DNA from: Gammaproteobacteria bacterium
GTDB lineage: Bacteria > Pseudomonadota > Gammaproteobacteria > Eutrophobiales > Eutrophobiaceae
DNA length: 37,231 nucleotides
Reading direction: 5' to 3'
Assembly (NCBI GenBank): GCA_016179185.1
Contig: JACORW010000046.1
Span: forward strand, 1 to 37,231
Shown here: positions 7,717 to 15,669 of the stretch, in pieces
How the letters are laid out: each line of letters starts with the position of its first letter
Position numbering within the stretch: the first letter of the stretch is position 1
Program-made: the position numbers and the translations under genes
The notes under the pieces: model-generated
Database searches by the model: none
The model's input: only the letters and a program-made list of their open reading frames with translations
What the model was told of the DNA's origin: nothing

Positions 7717-8961
7717 CTATGCCAGTCGCTGCAGGATCAGGGATCCGTTGGTGCCGCCAAAGCCGAAGGAGTTGGACAGCACCGTCTCGATGCGCATCTG
7801 CCGCGCCTGGTGCGGGACGTAGTCAAGATCGCAGTCCGGATCGGGATGATCAAGATTGATGGTCGGCGGTGCCACCTGATCGCGGATCGCGAGCGCGCAG
7901 ATCACGGCCTCGACCGCGCCGGCCGCGCCAAGTTGATGCCCGAGCATGGACTTGGTGGAACTGATTGCCACGCGCCGCGCGTGTCCGCCGAAGATCCGCT
8001 TCACCGCGTTGCTTTCCACGACATCGCCCGCGGGCGTGGACGTGCCGTGGGCGTTGATATAGTCAATTTGATCCGGGCGCATACCGGCGTCGGCCAGCGC
8101 ATTGGCCATGCAACGCGCTGCGCCGTCGCCGTCTTCCGACGGCGCGGTCATGTGGTAGGCGTCACCGCTCATCCCGAAACCGGTCAATTCAGCATAAACG
8201 CGCGCGCCGCGTCTCCGGGCATGTTCGAGTTCCTCCAGCACGACCGCGCCGGCGCCATCGCTGAGAACAAAACCGTCGCGATCCCGGTCCCAGGGACGGC
8301 TTGCGGCTCTGGGGTTGTCATTCCGGGACGAGAGCGCGCGCGCATTGGCGAAACCCGCCAGTCCCGTGCGCGACGTGGCCATTTCCGCGCCGCCGGCAAC
8401 CATGACGTCCGCATCACCGTAGCTGATAATGCGGCCGGCCACGCCGATATTGTGCGTGCCGGTCGTACAGGCCGTAACGATGGCGATGTTGGGGCCCCTG
8501 GTGCCGGTGCGAATGGAAAAATTGCCGGAAATCATGTTGATGATATTGCTCGGCACGTAGAACGGGGAAATTCGGCGCGGCCCGTCCTTGAGGATGGTCT
8601 CGGTGCCCTTTTCGATACCGGGCAGCCCGCCGATCCCGGAGCCGATTGCCACGCCAATGCGCCCGGCATTGGCCTCAGTTACTTCGATGCCGGCATCGGC
8701 GAAGGCCTGGAGGCCCGCGGCCATCCCGTAATGAATGAACGGGTCCATTTTCTTGACGTCTTTTTTTGGAATGTAGGCCTCCACGTCAAAGTCGCGGATG
8801 GACCCGCCGATGCGGACCGGAAAGTTCGTGGTATCGAAATGGCTGATCAGATCAATGCCGCTGATCCCGTGCAGCAGATTGCGCCACGCCTCGGCCACGG
8901 TGTTACCCACGGGTGTGACAAGCCCCAAGCCGGTTATTACGACGCGCCGTTTGCTTACCAT
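7717..8961 (-). CDS. fabF: 3-oxoacyl-ACP synthase II
   Basis: This is beta-ketoacyl-ACP synthase II (KAS II), which elongates acyl-ACP with malonyl-ACP and in gammaproteobacteria extends C16:1 to C18:1. It is 414 aa, full length. The Cys-His-His triad is visible: C165 in [10 protein letters not shown]304 in [11 protein letters not shown] and H341 in [12 protein letters not shown]. It lies 92 bp downstream of acpP, with an intrinsic terminator-like hairpin in the gap, so its expression probably depends on partial read-through. Start [20 protein letters not shown] matches the family start exactly. Confidence 0.97.
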   Translation of the reverse strand: MVSKRRVVITGLGLVTPVGNTVAEAWRNLLHGISGIDLISHFDTTNFPVRIGGSIRDFDVEAYIPKKDVKKMDPFIHYGMAAGLQAFADAGIEVTEANAGRIGVAIGSGIGGLPGIEKGTETILKDGPRRISPFYVPSNIINMISGNFSIRTGTRGPNIAIVTACTTGTHNIGVAGRIISYGDADVMVAGGAEMATSRTGLAGFANARALSSRNDNPRAASRPWDRDRDGFVLSDGAGAVVLEELEHARRRGARVYAELTGFGMSGDAYHMTAPSEDGDGAARCMANALADAGMRPDQIDYINAHGTSTPAGDVVESNAVKRIFGGHARRVAISSTKSMLGHQLGAAGAVEAVICALAIRDQVAPPTINLDHPDPDCDLDYVPHQARQMRIETVLSNSFGFGGTNGSLILQRLA

Positions 8962-8991
8962 GAGGATTCCAGGGAAAGGGATATGTGCCCG

Positions 8992-9030
8992 TGAAAATAA
9001 GAAAGCCGCGATTCGTCTCCGATCGCGGCC
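8992..9030 (-). terminator. Intrinsic terminator or attenuator after acpP
   Basis: On the minus strand an 8-bp perfect stem (GCCGCGAT / ATCGCGGC, plus strand 9005-9012 and 9022-9029) with a 9-nt loop is followed by a T-rich run (CTTTCTTATTTT). It sits 24 nt after the acpP stop codon and about 30 nt before the fabF start. The expected effect is to make acpP mRNA more abundant than fabF mRNA, matching the known need for high ACP levels. Confidence 0.7.
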
Positions 9031-9053
9031 TTCACGAAATGCAGCTCGCCCTG

Positions 9054-9290
9054 CTATTCGAGATGGGCGTTGATGTAATTGATGGCCTGTTGCACCGTGG
9101 TGATCTTTTCCGCCTCCTCATCGGGGATCTCGGTCTTGAACTCCTCTTCCAGCGCCATGACCAGTTCCACGGTATCCAGTGAATCCGCCCCGAGATCATC
9201 AACGAACGAGGCTTCATTGGTTACCTCATCTTCTTTGACCCCCAGTTGCTCTACCACTATTTTTCTTACCCGATCTTCGACACTGCTCAT
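9054..9290 (-). CDS. acpP: Acyl carrier protein
   Basis: This is the 78-aa acidic acyl carrier protein that holds growing acyl chains on a 4'-phosphopantetheine arm. The attachment serine is S37 in the canonical [19 protein letters not shown] strong ribosome binding site GGGAGGT lies about 11 nt before the ATG, one of the best in this window and consistent with high expression. AcpS, the enzyme that adds the prosthetic group, is encoded at 21226-21606. The gap of 152 bp to fabG probably carries its own promoter, and a terminator-like hairpin follows the gene. Confidence 0.98.
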   Translation of the reverse strand: MSSVEDRVRKIVVEQLGVKEDEVTNEASFVDDLGADSLDTVELVMALEEEFKTEIPDEEAEKITTVQQAINYINAHLE

Positions 9291-9340
9291 GATGAGAAAT
9301 ACCTCCCTATTGCGGTAGTCGCACCAAAATGCGTGGCTAA

Positions 9341-9368
9341 GTTTAGTGAAATGTCTTCAACTTGCAAG
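9341..9368 (-). promoter_or_regulatory. Candidate sigma-70 promoter for acpP
   Basis: In the 152-bp fabG-acpP gap (9291-9442), which is much richer in A and T than its surroundings, the minus strand reads TTGCAA (plus 9363-9368), 16 bp, then TAAACT (plus 9341-9346). Both hexamers match the sigma-70 consensus at four of six positions. Predicted initiation is about 45 nt before the acpP ATG. Other weak hexamer pairs exist upstream in the same gap, so the exact promoter is uncertain. Confidence 0.35.
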
Positions 9369-9442
9369 GCGCTGCACACCTCACAACATTAACCAATACT
9401 TAACAAAGAGTTATCGCCAGATTGTGACAAACTGGACGGAAT

Positions 9443-10192
9443 TCACGCCATATACATGCCGCCATTAACATTGATCGTCTCGCCGGTGATGTATGCGGCA
9501 GACGGTGATGCCAGAAATGCAACAACCTGTGCCACTTCGTCCACGGTTCCCAGTCTTCCCAGACTTGTCTGCGCTGCGAGTTGCGCCCTCTGTTGCTCGC
9601 TCAGGGCATCGGTCATATCGGTGGCGATGCATCCAGGCGCCACCGCATTGACGGTGATGCCGCGGCTGCCCACTTCCCGCGCCAGCGACCTGGTGAACCC
9701 AATCATTCCGGCCTTGGCCGCCGCGTAATTGCACTGGCCGGTATTGCCGCTCAGCGCCACCACGGATGTGATGTTGATGATCCTGCCCGCGCGCGCCTTC
9801 ATCATGCCGCGCAGGCACAGGCGCGTCAGCCGAAAAACGGAACTCAGGTCGGTATTGATGACGGTGTTCCATTCATCATCCTTCATGCGCAACAGCAGGT
9901 TGTCGCGCGTGACTCCGGCATTGTTTACCAGGATCATCGGCGTCAGCTCCGCCTGTACAAGGAGCTGACCGAATTGATCGACGGACGCGTTGTCGGCGAC
10001 ATTCAATTCCAGGGCGCGGCCCGTGTATCCCAGGCGTTGCATGTCCTGATCGATGGCGGCGATACCGATGGCGGATGTGGCCGTTCCGATCACGGTGGCA
10101 CCCGCTCTGCCCAGCGCTTGCGCGATTGCCCGCCCGATGCCGCGGCTGGCGCCGGTGACAAGGGCGACCTGCCCGGCAAGGGTCCGGCTCAT
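9443..10192 (-). CDS. fabG: 3-oxoacyl-ACP reductase
   Basis: This NADPH-dependent beta-ketoacyl-ACP reductase, a short-chain dehydrogenase of 249 aa, catalyses the first reduction in each elongation cycle. The cofactor motif TGASRGIG is at residues 13-20, NNAG at 90-93, and the catalytic S143, Y156 and K160 lie in TSVVALSGNTGQCNYAAAK. The C-terminus GETINVNGGMYMA is typical. The ATG at 10192 was chosen because it overlaps the fabD stop as ATGA and starts the family-typical MSRTLAGQVALVTG; the open frame further upstream lies inside fabD. Confidence 0.97.
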   Translation of the reverse strand: MSRTLAGQVALVTGASRGIGRAIAQALGRAGATVIGTATSAIGIAAIDQDMQRLGYTGRALELNVADNASVDQFGQLLVQAELTPMILVNNAGVTRDNLLLRMKDDEWNTVINTDLSSVFRLTRLCLRGMMKARAGRIINITSVVALSGNTGQCNYAAAKAGMIGFTRSLAREVGSRGITVNAVAPGCIATDMTDALSEQQRAQLAAQTSLGRLGTVDEVAQVVAFLASPSAAYITGETINVNGGMYMA

Positions 10193-11136
10193 GCGTGCCC
10201 CCCTGCCAGCGCGCCGGCAAAGCCGGAGGGATCGCCGATGGCGTCCAGGCGCAATCCGCCCTCGATGCGTTTGATCAGACCCGTCAATACCCTGCCCGGG
10301 CCGCACTCGATGATGCGGCGTATGCCCTGCCGGCGCATAGCATGGACGCACTCCACCCAGCGCACCGGCGAGTAGAGCTGCCGGATCAATGCACTGCGCA
10401 GGCCGTCCGCATCCCGCCTCGCCACCGCATCCACGTTCTGAATGACCGGAATGCGCGCGTCTCGGAACGCCACTTTATCCAGGAGCTTCTGAAAGGCATC
10501 AGCGGCCGGTTGCATCAGCGCGCAATGGCCTGGAATGCTGACCGGTAGCGGCAAGGCCCGCCTGGCGCCCCGGGCGCCGGCGGCCTTGATGGCGCGCTCC
10601 ACAGCGGCCCGATGCCCCGCGATGACCACCTGGCCGGGCGCATTGAAATTCACGGCAGTTACGATTTCCTGTTCGGCTGCCTCGGCGCAGGCTGCGGCGA
10701 TCGCCTGATCATCGAGCCCCAGGATGGCGGCCATGGCGCCCGTTCCGGCCGGCACGGCGTTCTGCATGCAGCGGCCGCGTTCCGCCACTAGGCGCACGGC
10801 GTCTTCGAGACTTATGGAATCCGCGCACACCAGTGCCGAGTATTCGCCCAGGCTGTGTCCCGCGAGCAGCGCGGGCTCGGGACCACCGGCATTGTGCCAC
10901 GCGCGCCAGACGGCCACCGCGGCGGCCAGCAGTGCCGGCTGCGTATTAAACGTGAGGTTCAGTTGTTCCTCCGGCCCGTTCAGTATCATTCCCCACAAGT
11001 CTATGCCCAGAGCGGCATTTGCCGCGTCAAAGGTCTGCCCCACGACCGGATGGACCGCCGCCAGGTCGGCCAGCATGCCCACCGACTGGGAACCCTGACC
11101 GGGAAACACAAACGCCAGTTCGCGATCAGCGGACAT
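10189..11136 (-). CDS. fabD: Malonyl-CoA:ACP transacylase
   Basis: This enzyme transfers malonyl from CoA to ACP, supplying the extender unit for FabH and FabF. It is 315 aa. FPGQGSQSVGM (11-21) is the oxyanion-hole segment, the nucleophile is S95 in GHSLGEYSAL, and the His partner is in VSIPGHCALM near residue 200. The start at 11136 gives MSADRELAFVFPGQGSQ; it lies 4 nt after the fabH stop. The stop overlaps the fabG start. The gene sits in the canonical fabH-fabD-fabG order. Confidence 0.97.
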   Translation of the reverse strand: MSADRELAFVFPGQGSQSVGMLADLAAVHPVVGQTFDAANAALGIDLWGMILNGPEEQLNLTFNTQPALLAAAVAVWRAWHNAGGPEPALLAGHSLGEYSALVCADSISLEDAVRLVAERGRCMQNAVPAGTGAMAAILGLDDQAIAAACAEAAEQEIVTAVNFNAPGQVVIAGHRAAVERAIKAAGARGARRALPLPVSIPGHCALMQPAADAFQKLLDKVAFRDARIPVIQNVDAVARRDADGLRSALIRQLYSPVRWVECVHAMRRQGIRRIIECGPGRVLTGLIKRIEGGLRLDAIGDPSGFAGALAGGHA

Positions 11137-11140
11137 GAAT

Positions 11141-12097
11141 TCAGTAACGCAACAGCACCGAGCCCCAGGTGAAACCGCCGCCCACGGCCTCCAGCAGCAG
11201 CAGCTCACCGCGCCTGACGCGCCCGTCGCGAATACCGGTATCCAGGGCCAGCGGGATCGAAGCGCCTGAGGTATTCCCGTGCCGATCCAGCGTCACAATC
11301 ACCCGCCCCATGTCCATCCGCAATTTGCGCGCGGTCGCGGAAATGATGCGCTCATTCGCCTGATGCGGTATGAGCCAGTCAACGTCCGTTGTTTCGAATC
11401 CCGCGGCGGCAAGGGTTTCCTCCACCAGGTCGCCCATGATATTGACCGCGAGCTTGAACACCTCCGCGCCGTGCATGCGAATGTGGGGATCTGCTGACGG
11501 CCGCGATACCCCGGAGGGGACTTCCAGCAAATGGGCGTAATTTCCGTCCGCGTGCAGTCGCGTCAGGTAAACACCGGGCCGATCCGAGGCGCCCATCACG
11601 ATGGCGCCGGCGCCGTCGCCGAACAGAACGCACGTGGAACGGTCCGACCAGTCCAGAATTTTCGAATTGGCATCTGCGCCGACAACGAGGGCGTGCCGGG
11701 CGGTGCCCGCGCGAATAAACTGATCGGCGATCCCGGTGGCATAGACAAACCCCGAGCAGACCGCCTGCACGTCGAAGGCCACGCCGCCGTTGCGGATCCC
11801 GAGCCGTTTTTGCAGCAGGCATGCGGTGCTGGGATAGATGAGGTCCGGAGTCGAAGTCGCCACGACGATAAAGTCGAGGTCGGCGGGAGACAACCCCGCG
11901 GCCGCAATGGCACCACGCGCGGCTTGCTCGGCCATGTCGCACGTGGATTCGTCCGGCGCGGCCACGCGGCGCTCGCGGATCCCGGTGCGGCTTCGGATCC
12001 ATTCATCGGATGTATCCACGGTGCGCGCAAGCTCCGCGTTGCTGACCACGCGATCGGGAAGATAACCGCCGGTGCCGATGATGGCGGAGAAACTCAC
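11141..12097 (-). CDS. fabH: 3-oxoacyl-ACP synthase III
   Basis: This is beta-ketoacyl-ACP synthase III (KAS III), which starts chains by condensing acetyl-CoA with malonyl-ACP. It is 318 aa. The catalytic triad is visible: C114 in VQAVCSGF, H244 in IPHQANERI and N274 in HGNTSGAS. It starts with GTG at 12097, overlapping the plsX stop as GTGA, with an AGGA ribosome binding site in the last plsX codons. The conserved start is MSFSAIIGTGGYLP. Length and order are normal for the family. Confidence 0.97.
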   Translation of the reverse strand: MSFSAIIGTGGYLPDRVVSNAELARTVDTSDEWIRSRTGIRERRVAAPDESTCDMAEQAARGAIAAAGLSPADLDFIVVATSTPDLIYPSTACLLQKRLGIRNGGVAFDVQAVCSGFVYATGIADQFIRAGTARHALVVGADANSKILDWSDRSTCVLFGDGAGAIVMGASDRPGVYLTRLHADGNYAHLLEVPSGVSRPSADPHIRMHGAEVFKLAVNIMGDLVEETLAAAGFETTDVDWLIPHQANERIISATARKLRMDMGRVIVTLDRHGNTSGASIPLALDTGIRDGRVRRGELLLLEAVGGGFTWGSVLLRY

Positions 12098-13116
12098 GGT
12101 TTGGCGTCCTGAATCAGCAGTGCCTCAAGGCGCGCGGCAATGCGATCCGGTACATTCTTCTGCACCTCGGCGATGGCCTCCTCGATGGCATGGGCAAACG
12201 AGATCCTATCCGCATCACCATGACTCTTTACCACGATGCCGCGCAGGCCGAGCAGGCTGGCGCCGTTATACCTGCGCGGATCGATCTTCGCCCGGATGGC
12301 CTTCAGAATCGGCATCGAAATCAGCGCCGCGATGCGGCCGTAGGCCGACTTTTCAAATTCCGCCCTGGCATGGTGGCTGATGAATTCCGCGACGCCCTCG
12401 CTGGCCTTGATCGCGATGTTGCCGGTGAATCCGTCGCACACGATCACATCCACTTTGCCGGAGTAGATGTCGCTGCCTTCCACGAAGCCGATGTAATTCA
12501 GGTGGCTCCTGGACAGCAGCGTGGCTGCCTGTTTCACCATGTCATTACCTTTGATCTCCTCGGCACCGACATTCAGAAGCGCCACGCGCGGTGACGCGAC
12601 GTTGTTTACGGCGCTGGTCAATTCGCTGCCCATTACCGCAAACTGAAACAGCTGTTCCGAATCCGAAATGACGTTCGCGCCCAGATCCAGCAGATGGGTC
12701 TGGCCGTGAATGCCGGGCATTGTTGTGCAGATGGCAGGGCGGTCGACGCCTGGCAGCATCTTCAGCACGTAGCGCGCCATGGCCATCAGGGCGCCGGTAT
12801 TGCCGGCGCTGACACAAGCCTGGGCGGCACCCTCTTTTACGAGTTCTATGGCAATGCGCATGGACGAGGTCTTTTTCACGCGCAGCGCCGCCGAAGGCGG
12901 CTCATGCATTTCCACGATTTCCGGGGCGTGCCGGATCTCCAGCCGCTCGATCTCCGCAGCTGAATACCCGGCCAGCAGGCGACTGAGATCATCCTTCCGG
13001 CCGACCAGTATCAGGCGCAGTTGCGGATTGTTCCGCAATACCTGAACGGCGGCGGGGACGATTTCGGCAGGGCCATGGTCGCCACCCATGGCATCAAGCG
13101 CGATTCGAACAGTCAT
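12094..13116 (-). CDS. plsX: Phosphate acyltransferase PlsX
   Basis: PlsX converts acyl-ACP to acyl-phosphate, the donor for PlsY, linking fatty-acid synthesis to phospholipid synthesis as a peripheral membrane enzyme. It is 340 aa. The N-terminal ALDAMGGDHGP signature is at residues 7-17, and family blocks such as LVGRKDDL, CVSAGNTGALMAMA and VCDGFTGNIAIKASEGVAE follow. It lies 40 bp after rpmF, with no obvious terminator in between, and is coupled to fabH by a GTGA overlap. The rpmF-plsX-fab order is highly conserved. Confidence 0.96.
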   Translation of the reverse strand: MTVRIALDAMGGDHGPAEIVPAAVQVLRNNPQLRLILVGRKDDLSRLLAGYSAAEIERLEIRHAPEIVEMHEPPSAALRVKKTSSMRIAIELVKEGAAQACVSAGNTGALMAMARYVLKMLPGVDRPAICTTMPGIHGQTHLLDLGANVISDSEQLFQFAVMGSELTSAVNNVASPRVALLNVGAEEIKGNDMVKQAATLLSRSHLNYIGFVEGSDIYSGKVDVIVCDGFTGNIAIKASEGVAEFISHHARAEFEKSAYGRIAALISMPILKAIRAKIDPRRYNGASLLGLRGIVVKSHGDADRISFAHAIEEAIAEVQKNVPDRIAARLEALLIQDAKP

Positions 13117-13156
13117 CGGGAAACCATTCCCGAATCGTGGCGGCGGGGATTACGGC

Positions 13157-13339
13157 CTAGTCGTCATCCCGGGTCTTGAGCACCTTGCGGCCCCGGTAGT
13201 ACCCCTCGGGGCTGATGTGGTGGCGGCGGTGAACCTCACCGGTCCCCGGGTCGGTGGACAACGTCGGCGCGGAAAGGGCGTCGTGTGACCGGCGCATGTC
13301 GCGGCGCGATCTGGATTTTCGATTTTGCTGTACGGCCAT
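13157..13339 (-). CDS. rpmF: Ribosomal protein L32
   Basis: This is the 60-aa large-subunit protein bL32. It starts [20 protein letters not shown] and is rich in arginine and lysine, with the conserved [15 protein letters not shown] block. It lacks the four-cysteine zinc ribbon found in some L32 proteins, as is usual in gammaproteobacteria. A good AGGAGAG ribosome binding site lies about 9 nt before the ATG. It follows the yceD gene by 18 bp and leads the plsX-fab series. Confidence 0.97.
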   Translation of the reverse strand: MAVQQNRKSRSRRDMRRSHDALSAPTLSTDPGTGEVHRRHHISPEGYYRGRKVLKTRDDD

Positions 13340-13357
13340 GGTGGCAGCTCTCCTGTT

Positions 13358-13864
13358 TCAATCTTTGCCCAGTTTCAGTTTCTTCAGCGGCGCAAACGGG
13401 TTTGCGCGGGTCCCGGTGTCCGATCCGGAATACTCGGCCACGGGACACTGTCCCGCAGCGTGCAGCGGCGCCAGCGGCAGCGCCAGTATCATTTCATCCT
13501 CCACGAACCCGGCAAGGTGCACCTGGTTATTTTCTCCCTGCATGATTACGTCCGCCTCCGGGACCGGTCCGGCCTCCGTGCCGGCATCAGGCGCGGCGCA
13601 CGCATCAATCGTCACATGCAACGGCAGATCGAACACACCCAGGCAACGCTGGCATTCCGCTTTCAGCGTGGCGGAAAGATTACCGCGGATCAGGACCGCC
13701 CCAAGCTCGCCCCGTACACAGGCGATCGATACATGCACTGTCCCGGATCCGTCAGACAGGAATTGCCGCAGCCGCGGCATCTGACTGACGGCAAGGTCGC
13801 CGACGATCTCCTCGGCGCGTTGCGCAAGGCGAATGGGCTCAAAATACTGTGGCAAGCCCGACAT
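13358..13864 (-). CDS. yceD: YceD (DUF177) family protein
   Basis: This 168-aa DUF177/YceD protein always accompanies rpmF; its relatives are implicated in 23S rRNA accumulation and ribosome biogenesis in plants and bacteria. Hallmarks seen: LSATLKAECQRCLGVF (a CxxC pair), VEDEMILALPLAPLH and the C-terminal NPFAPLKKLKLGKD. The start is a judgement: M at 13864 gives the family-like start LPQYFEPIRLA and a length near the 173 aa of E. coli YceD, but it has no ribosome binding site. An in-frame ATG at 13930 would add 22 residues without similarity. A consensus-like promoter at 13875-13903 would place the RNA start only about 4 nt before the 13864 ATG, favouring the shorter form. Confidence 0.85.
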   Translation of the reverse strand: MSGLPQYFEPIRLAQRAEEIVGDLAVSQMPRLRQFLSDGSGTVHVSIACVRGELGAVLIRGNLSATLKAECQRCLGVFDLPLHVTIDACAAPDAGTEAGPVPEADVIMQGENNQVHLAGFVEDEMILALPLAPLHAAGQCPVAEYSGSDTGTRANPFAPLKKLKLGKD

Positions 13865-13874
13865 CAGGCGCGCA

Positions 13875-13903
13875 AGTGTATCGGCCGACCCCGGTGGTGT
13901 CAA
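13875..13903 (-). promoter_or_regulatory. Sigma-70 promoter for yceD-rpmF-plsX
   Basis: On the minus strand a perfect -35 TTGACA (plus 13898-13903) is followed after exactly 17 bp by TACACT (plus 13875-13880). Initiation about 7 nt further would fall near 13868, only about 4 nt before the chosen yceD ATG, so the message would be almost leaderless. The site lies in the divergent space between yceD and maf. Confidence 0.55.
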
Positions 13904-13959
13904 AAAACGGCCAACGGCCCGGGAATGCATTAACCGGTTGAACGGGATAAGATTTTCCC

Positions 13960-14571
13960 ATGAGCCAGGGTGCTGTCCGCGCGCCGGGAGTCCGCGAGAT
14001 TGTCCTGGCATCGTCGTCTCCCTATCGCCGTGAGTTGCTGGAGCGGTTGAAGGTGCCGTTCGTGTGGTCGGCACCCGCGGTGGATGAACAGCCGTTCGAC
14101 GGAGAAGCGCCGGAAGCCACGGTGCGGCGGCTGGCGGAGAGCAAGGCGCGCAGCCTTGTGCGCGCCCATCCCGATGCCCTTATCATCGGATCGGATCAGG
14201 TGGCCGTTAGTGCCGACGGCGGCCTGTTGAACAAACCGGGAAATCGCGAGACCGCCCGGCTCCTGTTGCAACGCAGCAGCGGTCGGGCAATCAGATTTCT
14301 GACCGGTTTGTGCCTGCTGGATGGCAAAAGCGGACGCGCCCAGGTTGATTTGAGCGAGTGTGAAGTCAGCTTTCGGAAACTCACCGACGGGGAGATCGAG
14401 CGCTACCTCGATGTGGAGCAGCCCTACGACTGCGCCGGGGCGTTCAAGTCCGAGAAACTCGGCATTGCACTTCTGGAAAGCATGTCGCTGCCGGATCCCA
14501 CCGCCCTTGTCGGCCTTCCCCTGATTGCGCTCTCCGCGATGTTGCGGCGAGCGGGCGTGCCCGTACCCTGA
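13960..14571 (+). CDS. yceF: Maf-like nucleotide pyrophosphatase (YceF type)
   Basis: This Maf/HAM1-superfamily house-cleaning pyrophosphatase hydrolyses non-canonical nucleoside triphosphates; the YceF subgroup prefers 7-methyl-GTP. It is 203 aa. The signature LASSSPYRRELLERL is at about residues 16-30, SDQVAV near residue 85, and the C-terminal block DCAGAFKSEKLGIALLE leads into DPTALVGLPLI, which is YceF-like rather than the dTTP/UTP Maf type. It is transcribed divergently from yceD and converges on the S49 peptidase gene after a 19-bp gap. The start has no clear ribosome binding site. Confidence 0.92.
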   Translation: MSQGAVRAPGVREIVLASSSPYRRELLERLKVPFVWSAPAVDEQPFDGEAPEATVRRLAESKARSLVRAHPDALIIGSDQVAVSADGGLLNKPGNRETARLLLQRSSGRAIRFLTGLCLLDGKSGRAQVDLSECEVSFRKLTDGEIERYLDVEQPYDCAGAFKSEKLGIALLESMSLPDPTALVGLPLIALSAMLRRAGVPVP

Positions 14572-14590
14572 GGACGAAGCACTTTTGACT

Positions 14591-15535
14591 TCATTGCAAT
14601 GGACCGGCCGACGACAGGATCCGTTCCGACAAAGCCGCGCCCATGCGGCGCGCAAACCGATCAAGGTAATTCTCGCGGCGGGTGAAATCCACAATCTCCT
14701 CGGCGCCGATCACTTCCCGTGCGACGTAGCCGGCGCTGCCGAGGCCGTCCACGAGCCCCAGCTCCAGCGATTTTTCCCCGGTCCACACCAGCCCGGAGAA
14801 AATTGCCGCGTCGTCCTTGAGGCGTTTGCCGCGCCCCTCCGTGACGACTTCGATGAACTGCTGGTGGATCTCGTTCAGCATGCCGTCAATATGGGCAATT
14901 TCGTTTTCGCGCAGTGGCTGAAACGGATCCATGAAGCCCTTGTTTTCCCCGGCATGCCGCACGCGCCGTTCGATTCCGAGTTTCGACAGGGCGTCCACGA
15001 AACCGAATCCCGCCATGATGACTCCAATTGACCCGACTATGCTGGCCTTGTCCGCGTAAATCCTGTCCGTGCCGGCGGCGATGTAGTAGCCGCCGGATGC
15101 GCACAAGTCCGTGATGACGGCATAAATCGGAGTTCCGGGGTATTTCCCGCGCAGCCGGTGAATTTCGTCAACAACGTATCCTGCCTGCACCGGGCTGCCG
15201 CCGGGACTGTTGATGCGCACAATCACGCCCGCAGTGCGCTCATTCTCGAATGCCGCGCGCAGCCCGGAAACGATCAGGTCGGCGCTAGCATCGGAGTCCG
15301 CGCTGATGACGCCATCCACGTCAATGAGCGCGGTAAAGCGGCTGCCGGGGAAAGTCCCGGGCGGCATTTCCGCTTTGCCTCCCGCATACAGGACCAGAAA
15401 CAGGAGCACATACCCGGCCAGCAACAGCTTGAAGAAAATTCCCCAGCGCCGCGCCGCGCGCTGTTCCCGCAGAAACTCCAGGGCAACCTGATTCACCAGG
15501 CTTTGCTCGAACTGTCCGGAATTTTGATCGGTCAC
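14591..15535 (-). CDS. sppA: S49 family signal peptide peptidase, short SppA type
   Basis: This membrane-anchored serine-lysine protease degrades residual signal peptides after secretion. It is 314 aa, the short single-domain (SohB/Bacillus SppA-like) form rather than the double-length E. coli SppA. A single membrane segment spans residues 31-52. The nucleophile is S147 in CASGGYYIA and the likely general base is K199 in GENKGFMDPF. RINSPGGSP (108-115) is the substrate-binding strand. It starts with GTG and has no visible Shine-Dalgarno sequence; the heptamer element arm ends 12 nt upstream. It follows rluC, as in pseudomonads, but without the HAD phosphatase gene usually between them (from memory). 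Confidence 0.93.
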   Translation of the reverse strand: MTDQNSGQFEQSLVNQVALEFLREQRAARRWGIFFKLLLAGYVLLFLVLYAGGKAEMPPGTFPGSRFTALIDVDGVISADSDASADLIVSGLRAAFENERTAGVIVRINSPGGSPVQAGYVVDEIHRLRGKYPGTPIYAVITDLCASGGYYIAAGTDRIYADKASIVGSIGVIMAGFGFVDALSKLGIERRVRHAGENKGFMDPFQPLRENEIAHIDGMLNEIHQQFIEVVTEGRGKRLKDDAAIFSGLVWTGEKSLELGLVDGLGSAGYVAREVIGAEEIVDFTRRENYLDRFARRMGAALSERILSSAGPLQ

Positions 15536-15547
15536 GGCTGCTCCAGT

Positions 15548-15669
15548 GCAAAGTGAAAAGTGGAAAGTGTAAAGTCTCCATGGTGTTGCGATAAACGGAC
15601 CCCAGGGCCTTCAACTTTTCAGCTGACACTTTGCACTTTTTACTTTGAACTTTTCACCTGCGACTTTCA
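15548..15669. repeat. Heptamer-phased inverted repeat, element 3 (rluC-sppA gap)
   Basis: The left arm has four exact-phase units: GCAAAGT at 15548, GAAAAGT at 15555, GGAAAGT at 15562 and GTAAAGT at 15569. The right arm has eight consecutive units from 15614: ACTTTTC, AGCTGAC, ACTTTGC, ACTTTTT, ACTTTGA, ACTTTTC, ACCTGCG, ACTTTCA. The arms pair imperfectly around a loop of about 38 bases. The rluC stop codon (15654-15656) and its last four codons fall inside the right arm. The consensus unit NNAAAGT is the same as in the element at 5730-5870. Confidence 0.88.

Noticed and set aside
7810..8994. A 394-codon open frame antisense to fabF
   Set aside because: FabF on the other strand is complete with its catalytic residues; the opposing frame lacks any recognisable domain.
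3628..15669. CRISPR array reading of the heptamer repeats
   Set aside because: Units are 7 bp with no spacers, arms are inverted relative to each other, and no cas genes are nearby.
3628..15669. Insertion-sequence remnant reading of the three elements
   Set aside because: No transposase fragments, target-site duplications or shared loop sequence are visible.
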